The notes under the pieces: generated by a model
Seen by the model: the letters and a program-made list of their open reading frames with translations, nothing else
Told to the model about the DNA's origin: nothing
The model's database searches: none
Program-made: the position numbers and the translations under genes
Shown here: in pieces, positions 56,436-64,000 of the stretch
Layout of the letters: each line of letters starts with the position of its first letter
How positions within the stretch are numbered: position 1 is the stretch's first letter
Assembly (NCBI GenBank): GCA_903886975.1
Contig: CAISOB010000036.1
Span: 1 to 64,000, forward strand
Source of the DNA: an uncultured beta proteobacterium
GTDB lineage: Bacteria; Pseudomonadota; Gammaproteobacteria; Burkholderiales; Rhodocyclaceae
DNA length: 64,000 nt
Direction: 5' to 3'

Positions 56436-57377
56436 ATGCTCAAGCAACGCACGCTTAAATCGCTGGTTCGCGCTTCGGGTGTCGGTCTGCATTCAGGGGT
56501 CCGGGTCAATATGACGCTGCGCCCGGCGGCGCCCAATACCGGGATCGTTTTCCGGCGCATCGATCTGGAACCGGTCGTCGATCTGCCGGCCTCGGCCTTG
56601 AAGGTCGGTGACACGCGCCTGTGCTCGTGCCTTGAGTACGACGGTGCGCAGGGCAAGGTCCGGGTCGGGACCATCGAACATCTGATGTCGGCTTTTGCCG
56701 GCCTGGGCATTGACAATGCTTTTGTCGATCTCGACGCCGCCGAACTGCCGATCCTCGATGGGTCGGCATCGCCCTTCGTCTTTCTGATTCAATCCGCCGG
56801 AATCGAAGAACAGCCGGTGGCCAAGCGATTCATCCGCATCAAGCGGCCTATCGAAGTGCGCGAAGCGGATCGCGCCGGCGAAAAATGGGCGCGCTTCGAG
56901 CCTTATGAGGGTTTTCGCCTGAGCTTTTCGATTATTTTCGACCATCCGGCGATCAACCGCAGCGGCCAGGAAGTGAGCATCGACTTCGCCGAGAACTCTT
57001 ACGTCCACGAAGTCGCGCGTGCCCGCACCTTCGGCTTCATGCAGGAAGTCGAGTGGCTGCACGAAAATGGCCTGGCGCAGGGCGGCGGTCTCGACAACGC
57101 GGTCGTCCTCGACGAATTCCGAGTACTTAATGGCGAAGGCCTGCGCTACAGCGACGAGTTCGTCAAGCACAAGGTGCTCGATGCGATCGGCGACCTCTAT
57201 CTGCTCGGCTCGCCTTTGCTGGCATCATTTTCCGCGCACAAGTCCGGACACGCGCTGAATAACGCTTTGGCGCGCGAACTGCTGGCTCATCCGGAGGCCT
57301 GGGAGTACGTGACTTTCGCTGACCAGGCACAGGCGCCTCAGGCCGTCGCCCGCTGGCTGGCGCTGCCGGCCGTATAG
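56436..57377 (+). CDS. lpxC: UDP-3-O-acyl-N-acetylglucosamine deacetylase
   Basis: This 313-aa zinc enzyme has [11 protein letters not shown] near the start, [15 protein letters not shown] with the zinc His near residue 79, [12 protein letters not shown], and [14 protein letters not shown] followed by HKSGHALNN with the remaining zinc ligands and catalytic His. It performs the committed step of lipid A synthesis, so the cell is Gram-negative with lipopolysaccharide. It has its own promoter candidate after ftsZ. Confidence 0.96.
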   Translation: MLKQRTLKSLVRASGVGLHSGVRVNMTLRPAAPNTGIVFRRIDLEPVVDLPASALKVGDTRLCSCLEYDGAQGKVRVGTIEHLMSAFAGLGIDNAFVDLDAAELPILDGSASPFVFLIQSAGIEEQPVAKRFIRIKRPIEVREADRAGEKWARFEPYEGFRLSFSIIFDHPAINRSGQEVSIDFAENSYVHEVARARTFGFMQEVEWLHENGLAQGGGLDNAVVLDEFRVLNGEGLRYSDEFVKHKVLDAIGDLYLLGSPLLASFSAHKSGHALNNALARELLAHPEAWEYVTFADQAQAPQAVARWLALPAV

Positions 57378-57391
57378 GTCAGGCGGGCGCG

Positions 57392-57580
57392 ATGTGGCTA
57401 CTGCGTTTGCTGGGGGTCTTGACGGTGCTGACGGTGGCAGGCGGCGTGGCGGCTTTCCTGCTGACCCGGAATCCGAAGTACCTGCACTTTTCCTGGCGGC
57501 TCTTCCGCTATGCCGTGGTCGTCGCGCTGTCCATTTTCGCCCTGCTCATTCTCGAACGGGTAGCGGTCATTCCCTTTTAG
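57392..57580 (+). CDS. Small two-helix membrane protein
   Basis: This 62-aa protein has two hydrophobic helices (LLGVLTVLTVAGGVAAFLLT and AVVVALSIFALLILERV) joined by a short basic loop (RNPKYLHFSWRLFRY). A protein of this kind commonly lies between lpxC and secA in betaproteobacteria as far as I recall; its function is unknown. It starts 14 bases after lpxC and overlaps the end of the convergent DUF721 gene by 14 bases. Confidence 0.65.
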   Translation: MWLLRLLGVLTVLTVAGGVAAFLLTRNPKYLHFSWRLFRYAVVVALSIFALLILERVAVIPF

Positions 57581-58001
57581 CCGCACGCGCCAGCAAGGTC
57601 TCCAGCGCCGCGCGCAGCGGCGAGGCCGGCAGGGTATCGCGCAATCCTTCAAGTTCCCCGGCCGCTCGGGCGCTCAGCGGTTTCTGCGCCGAAGTCCTTG
57701 ATTGTGCGCGGCTTTCAGGGGCTTGCACTTTGACCTGAACGCCGGTACACTCGAAACCCCGTTTTGCGAAACCTTGGGCCAGGGTCGGCGCCAACTGGCG
57801 CAGCTTCGCAGCAAGCACGCCGTTCGCGGCGTGGATAACGATAATTCCGGACTTGTAATTGGCCAGGCGGCTGGCCTGGTACAAGTTAGCGGGCGCGATG
57901 TCCTGATAGAGGTGCGCCAGTTTTGTGAGCAGTCGCGCGTGCGCCAAGACCTGGCCAGCGCCATCAGCTGTATCGAGATAGTTTTCGAGGGATTTTTGCA
58001 T
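57567..58001 (-). CDS. DUF721 (DciA-like) domain protein
   Basis: This 144-aa protein begins SLENYLDTADGAGQVLAHA, with LTKLAHLYQDIAPANLYQ and a KH-like core (YKSGIIVIHAANGVLAAKLRQLAP in parts). DUF721 includes DciA, the helicase loader of bacteria that lack DnaC/DnaI. Betaproteobacteria typically carry this gene next to secA. It is the only minus-strand gene between mraZ and secA. The C-terminal third is low-complexity Ala/Arg. Confidence 0.78.
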   Translation of the reverse strand: MQKSLENYLDTADGAGQVLAHARLLTKLAHLYQDIAPANLYQASRLANYKSGIIVIHAANGVLAAKLRQLAPTLAQGFAKRGFECTGVQVKVQAPESRAQSRTSAQKPLSARAAGELEGLRDTLPASPLRAALETLLARAAKRE

Positions 58002-58024
58002 CGCGAACTTCGAGGAGAGGCAAC

Positions 58025-59044
58025 GTGCATATTATTCTCGTCTCCAACCGTCTGGCAACCGCCAAGACGCTGAATGTCACGCCGCGCTTGCTGATCGGCG
58101 CCGTGGCCGGGTTCGTGTTTCTGTCTTTTGCCACATCTTTCCTGTTTTCCTGGGTTGGCGTTCGTTTCAACATGCCGTTTGCCGCCGAACTCGTGGCCGC
58201 CGTGCAGCAGATCCAGAATCGCAAGACCGAAGAATATGTGCGCGACAACGTCACTTCGATGGCGGTCAAGCTCGGCGAGATGCAGGCGCAGCTGATGCGG
58301 CTCGATTCACTGGGCGAGCGTATTTCCAAGAATTCGGGCATCAATGTCCCCAAGAGCGAAGGCGGCAAAGTCAAGATCGGCAGCGGCGGCCCGCTGGTCA
58401 ATCCCTCGCGGCCGCTTTCGGCCAATGAACTGCAGCGTGAAATCGACCGCCTGTCCGAAATCCTCGAACAGCGCAGCGACAGCCTGACCGCGCTCGAGTC
58501 GCAAATCATGGAGCGGCGCATCAAGACGACGCTCCTGCCGACCATCGTGCCGATCAACAGCACGCACATCGGCTCGACCTTCGGCCGGCGTATCGACCCG
58601 ATAGCCGGGGTGACCGCCATGCATGAAGGCATCGATTTCGTCGCCGAGCCCGGAACGCCGGTGATCGCGTCGGCGGGCGGCGTCGTGCTGACCGCCGAAT
58701 CGCATCCGCAGTATGGGAACCTGATCGAGATCGATCATGGCAACGACTTTTCCTCTCGTTACGCGCATCTTTCGAAGATCAAAGTCAAGGTCGGGCAGAT
58801 CGTCAAGCGCGGTCAGGAGATCGCTTTGAGCGGCAATACCGGCCGTACCACCGGACCGCATCTGCACTTTGAAGTGCGGTTCAAGGGCGTGGCGCAAAAT
58901 CCGGCGCGTTTTCTGCAGATGGGAACGCAAATGGAAACACAGATGGCGCTCAATTCCGCCGGTGACGCCAAGCTTGACTCGCCGGTCGGTCGTGTGGCGC
59001 CCCGGAAAGGGCGATTGACGGCAAGCTTCAACGCGCCGCACTAG
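58025..59044 (+). CDS. M23 family metallopeptidase (LytM domain)
   Basis: This 339-aa protein has an N-terminal membrane helix (LLIGAVAGFVFLSFATSFLFS), a coiled-coil stem (residues 60-165, ending ERRIKTTLLPTIVP) and a LytM domain with MHEGIDFVAEPGTPV (zinc His and Asp near 200), SSRYAHLSKIKV and GPHLHFEVRFKG. All zinc ligands are present, so it is likely an active murein endopeptidase in the periplasm. Betaproteobacteria often have this gene before secA. Confidence 0.88.
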   Translation: MHIILVSNRLATAKTLNVTPRLLIGAVAGFVFLSFATSFLFSWVGVRFNMPFAAELVAAVQQIQNRKTEEYVRDNVTSMAVKLGEMQAQLMRLDSLGERISKNSGINVPKSEGGKVKIGSGGPLVNPSRPLSANELQREIDRLSEILEQRSDSLTALESQIMERRIKTTLLPTIVPINSTHIGSTFGRRIDPIAGVTAMHEGIDFVAEPGTPVIASAGGVVLTAESHPQYGNLIEIDHGNDFSSRYAHLSKIKVKVGQIVKRGQEIALSGNTGRTTGPHLHFEVRFKGVAQNPARFLQMGTQMETQMALNSAGDAKLDSPVGRVAPRKGRLTASFNAPH

Positions 59045-59151
59045 GAAGTCCGCCGGCGATTACGCAAACTGCCGATTTCGGCAGGCAGGGCCTGCAGTGG
59101 CTCATCTACCCCGCTCGGATGTCTCCAAAGCGCCGTCGCTCGGCCCGCGCG

Positions 59152-59160
59152 TGATAGAAT
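59152..59160 (+). promoter_or_regulatory. Extended -10 promoter candidate for secA
   Basis: TGATAGAAT (TGn plus TAGAAT at 59155-59160) lies 31 bases before the secA ATG. No clear -35. Confidence 0.45.
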
Positions 59161-59191
59161 CGTTTCCTTTTACGCGCCAACCCATTCCAGA

Positions 59192-61897
<2,706 letters not shown>

Positions 61898-61900
<3 letters not shown>

Positions 61901-61932
61901 TCAATAAAATCAACAGCTTACGTTGTTGACTA
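61898..61932. other. Candidate attachment site at the 3' end of secA
   Basis: TAGTCAA (61898-61904, including the secA stop) and TTGACTA (61926-61932) are inverted, with TCAACA (61910-61915) and TGTTGA (61924-61929) nested inside. Base composition changes here and an integrase follows directly. Inverted arms of 6-7 bases suit a tyrosine recombinase core site. The other junction is outside the window, so this is inference. Confidence 0.4.
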
Positions 61933-61954
61933 CAGCTAAAAATTGTTTTACAAT
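61926..61954 (+). promoter_or_regulatory. Near-consensus promoter of the integrase gene
   Basis: TTGACT (61926-61931), a 17-base spacer and TACAAT (61949-61954). The inverted repeat AATTGT-ttt-ACAATT (61941-61955) covers the -10 box and could be a repressor site. Confidence 0.7.
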
Positions 61955-61993
61955 TGTTATGCAAAAGGCTGTTTAATGGACTAGGTTAGGCAA

Positions 61994-63259
61994 ATGTTAA
62001 GCACAGAATTTAAGGAAGAATTAGAGGACGGCAAAGTCCTTATCTTCTGTCGCAACGGCATCTTCCAAGCTCGCTTTTACAAAGGCGATAGGCAGTACAT
62101 ATACAAAAGCTTAAAGACACGTAAGGTTGACGAGGCGCGAAAGTTAGCCCTCAAATACCTTCACGAAATGGAATTTAAGCAACGCGAAGGACTACCACTT
62201 CAGCACAAATCCTTCAACGAAGTAATAGACGAGTACATTGCGCTTAGGCAAAGCCAATACCAAAAAAGCTTAGACGTTAAGACAAACTCTAGCTCACAAC
62301 AGCAGACAAGCATTCATATGCTTCGTCAAATAAAGCGAGTTTCTAAGTTCTGGCGAGAGTACTGTGGAACAAAGAGTGTTAGCAACATAGACAACGCTGT
62401 TCTACAAGATTACGTACCGTGGCGTAAAGACTACTATCACCGAATGGCGGAGCACAAGCGTCCCCGTAACTACAAAATAAATCCAGCAGATAAGACTTTA
62501 GAGTGGGAAACAACACTCGCAAAGACTTTGCTTAAGTTCGCCTTTGAGCGTGGCTATAGAGGTAAGACACAACTTCCGACGTATCGTTTTAAGGCGGAGC
62601 GTGCCATTGTTCGTCCAACATTTACAGTAGCAGAGTATTGGGAAATTATTAAAGGAATGCGTAAAGGCATACGAATAACAAAGAATAAAGAATGGAAGTA
62701 CACAAAGGAACTGATAAGAGATTATGTTCTTATCTTAGCTAACAGTGGGATGAGGGTAGGTGAAGCTAATAATCTTAAAGATCAAGATGTAGTTGAATTT
62801 AAGGATGAGCTTGGACGAAAAAACTATATGTTTTCAGTACGTGGTAAGACAGGCCGAAGGATAGTTATTCCCCGTACGAGTGTTGTTAGGTATGTGGAGC
62901 GAGTAAGAGAACGTAATGCGGTAAGACTAAACGAAGAAATAGTTAGGGAAGTACGAAGCCCTAAGAGAAAGATTGTAGATACTGATGGTTGGTTTTTTTG
63001 TATGTATGACGGCAACAAAATAGTCACACTCATAGATCAATTTAATGCTCTACTTGACTCAATTAACCTATCGGAAAGCAGAGACAAAGAAAAATATACT
63101 TTGTACAGTCTGCGGCACTTCTATGCAGTAATGATGATTAAGCGTGGAGTTCCAATCTATGACATAGCAAGAAATATGGGAACGAGTGTGCAGATAATTG
63201 AGAAATACTACGGCAAGCAAGCAACACCATTAGCACTTGCTACTAAGCTCGGTGGGTAG
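61994..63259 (+). CDS. Tyrosine recombinase / phage-type integrase
   Basis: This 421-aa protein has an N-terminal segment that fits arm-site binding (RNGIFQARFYKGDRQYIYKSL in part), a core-binding helical domain (about 70-200) and a catalytic domain: SGMRVGEANNL (Arg I), VRGKTGRRIVIP (Lys), LYSLRHFYAVMMIKRG (Arg II) and NMGTSVQIIEKYYGK with the Tyr nucleophile. The usual HxxR reads YSLRH, and MGTS replaces MGH; I recall this in a phage integrase subfamily, so it is probably active. Codon use is AT-rich, unlike all upstream genes. It lies 93 bases after secA. Confidence 0.9.
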   Translation: MLSTEFKEELEDGKVLIFCRNGIFQARFYKGDRQYIYKSLKTRKVDEARKLALKYLHEMEFKQREGLPLQHKSFNEVIDEYIALRQSQYQKSLDVKTNSSSQQQTSIHMLRQIKRVSKFWREYCGTKSVSNIDNAVLQDYVPWRKDYYHRMAEHKRPRNYKINPADKTLEWETTLAKTLLKFAFERGYRGKTQLPTYRFKAERAIVRPTFTVAEYWEIIKGMRKGIRITKNKEWKYTKELIRDYVLILANSGMRVGEANNLKDQDVVEFKDELGRKNYMFSVRGKTGRRIVIPRTSVVRYVERVRERNAVRLNEEIVREVRSPKRKIVDTDGWFFCMYDGNKIVTLIDQFNALLDSINLSESRDKEKYTLYSLRHFYAVMMIKRGVPIYDIARNMGTSVQIIEKYYGKQATPLALATKLGG

Positions 63260-63277
63260 GTGAAAAATCACCACCCA
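63253..63277 (+). terminator. Weak hairpin at the end of the integrase gene
   Basis: TGGGT-a-GGTG pairs with CACC-ACCCA around AAAAAT, overlapping the integrase stop. There is no immediate T run. The rest of the gap to 63399 shows nothing else clear. Confidence 0.35.
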
Positions 63278-63399
63278 ACTTAAAATAGTACTACCCTTTA
63301 ATTTTTCGTAGCCCAATTTTTTAAGAAATACAGAACCAACTTGGGGTTAGATTAAATCACCAATGGTTAGGCTCTCCATACCCTAAAGAAATTGCGTAA

Positions 63400-63915
63400 C
63401 TATTTTTTAAGGGTGGCAATACCATTTTTGCTATGCCTGTCATCCCCACCATCTTCTTTTTCTGTAGCACCTATATTCTTGCCAAAATAGCCGTCTTTCA
63501 CGCCGTAATGCTGGTTTATTGGGGTATTGGCTGTAGGCTTAGGGTATGCGACAGACGCCAGCTTAGGGTTGATAGCTGTGTTTATAGCCTGTTGTTTAAG
63601 CTGAGGGTTGGTAGGGGGTACAGGCTTTACAGCGTTTAAGCGGTTAGGATTGGGCTTATTAAGGTGTGAGGGGGGCTGTTTGGCTAAGGGGGCTTGTGGC
63701 TTTTTGGTAGGGGGTGGTGGAGGGGTAGGTATACGTATGCTTGTACCCTTACTTGATTTCTTACCACGTGGCTTAAGCTTAGCTTGTGCCTTACGTTCAG
63801 CCTCAGCTCGTTTCTCTTGTTCTGCTTGCTGTGCTATTGCTGTCCAAGTATTGTCAATAATTGTGCGTAGCAAAGCCAATTGTGCTTCAGCATCAGCAAA
63901 CTCGTAAAGTCTCAT
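63400..63915 (-). CDS. Unrecognised Pro/Lys-rich protein of the AT-rich element
   Basis: This 171-aa protein begins MRLYEFADAEAQLALLRTI, has a helical N-terminus (residues 5-45, Ala/Glu/Lys-rich), a basic segment (KLKPRGKKSSKG), a poly-proline run (TPPPPPTKK), and a long disordered Pro/Asn/Lys tail with HYGVKDGYFGKNIGA and a charged end. No catalytic motif. AGGAGTAG lies about 4 bases before the ATG, a good ribosome site. The style (short N-terminal helix, disordered tail) recalls phage structural accessory proteins, but I have no homologue to name. It converges with the integrase. Confidence 0.6.
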   Translation of the reverse strand: MRLYEFADAEAQLALLRTIIDNTWTAIAQQAEQEKRAEAERKAQAKLKPRGKKSSKGTSIRIPTPPPPPTKKPQAPLAKQPPSHLNKPNPNRLNAVKPVPPTNPQLKQQAINTAINPKLASVAYPKPTANTPINQHYGVKDGYFGKNIGATEKEDGGDDRHSKNGIATLKK

Positions 63916-63958
63916 AATCTACTCCTATTCTTATATATTTAGCCGAGAATAGAAGATT

Positions 63959-63981
63959 GGACTGGCAATTAAAGCCAGTCC
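63959..63981. terminator. Perfect 8-bp stem hairpin near the window end
   Basis: GGACTGGC (63959-63966) and GCCAGTCC (63974-63981) pair around AATTAAA. It lies about 45 bases before the start of the 63400-63915 gene. T runs are short on both sides, so it may be a weak terminator of a gene outside the window or an attenuator. Confidence 0.5.
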
Positions 63982-64000
63982 TTAAGTCACTTACTTGCAA

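Overview
The window is a stretch of GC-rich bacterial chromosome with one AT-rich end. Gene content and order point to a betaproteobacterium: PP0621-pilS-pilR-ampD, an AAKKP-repeat histone H1-like protein, yhdP-nitrilase-tldD, and a full dcw cluster running mraZ to ftsZ, then lpxC, a 62-aa membrane protein, a DUF721 protein, an M23 peptidase and secA. A Rhodocyclales/Nitrosomonadales-type organism is my inference; there is no rRNA or other decisive marker here.

Layout. 1-3563: a sugar-acid catabolic operon on the minus strand (TRAP small permease cut by the window edge, 2,3-diketo-L-gulonate reductase, Gfo/Idh/MocA oxidoreductase, YhcH/YiaL protein) with a divergent GntR regulator and a palindromic operator over the operon promoter. 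3695-7452: the type IV pilus regulatory pair pilS/pilR between a PP0621 protein and ampD. 8149-12560: histone-like protein, aminotransferase, GTP-dependent PEP carboxykinase. 12561-18561: PbpG-type endopeptidase, IclR regulator, an aldehyde dehydrogenase N-terminal half, a CDF metal exporter, D-aminoacyl-tRNA deacylase and a CoA-transferase/hydrolase. 18645-25491: DUF3820 and ankyrin proteins, a COG2509 flavoprotein, mtnA, an HD-GYP protein, a methionine-type aminotransferase and mscL. 25494-38934: glnE, yhdP, nitrilase, tldD, a UbiA-family prenyltransferase, cobalamin adenosyltransferase, a PP2C phosphatase and a DEAD-box helicase.

39245-57377: the division and cell-wall cluster: MraZ operator boxes, mraZ, rsmH, ftsL, ftsI, murE, murF, mraY, murD, ftsW, murG, murC, ddlB, ftsQ, ftsA, ftsZ, lpxC. 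Most genes overlap by 1-4 bases. Two junctions (ftsW-murG and murC-ddlB) have been invaded by dispersed palindromic repeats. In both, an open frame crosses the gap and ends in an ATGA overlap with the next start, so translational coupling may have been kept. A 100-bp imperfect palindrome follows ftsZ.

61901-64000: directly after the secA stop codon the DNA becomes AT-rich and carries its own promoter, a tyrosine recombinase and an unrecognised Pro/Lys-rich protein on the opposite strand. This looks like the edge of an integrated element whose attachment site is the 3' end of secA; an assembly join is the alternative.

No CRISPR array, tRNA, rRNA or transposase was seen. I did not find a clearly new multi-gene defence or biosynthetic system. 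The most unusual items are the bridging ORFs, the GAFPGA variant in PilR, the half-length aldehyde dehydrogenase, the variant diketogulonate operon and the secA-adjacent island edge.
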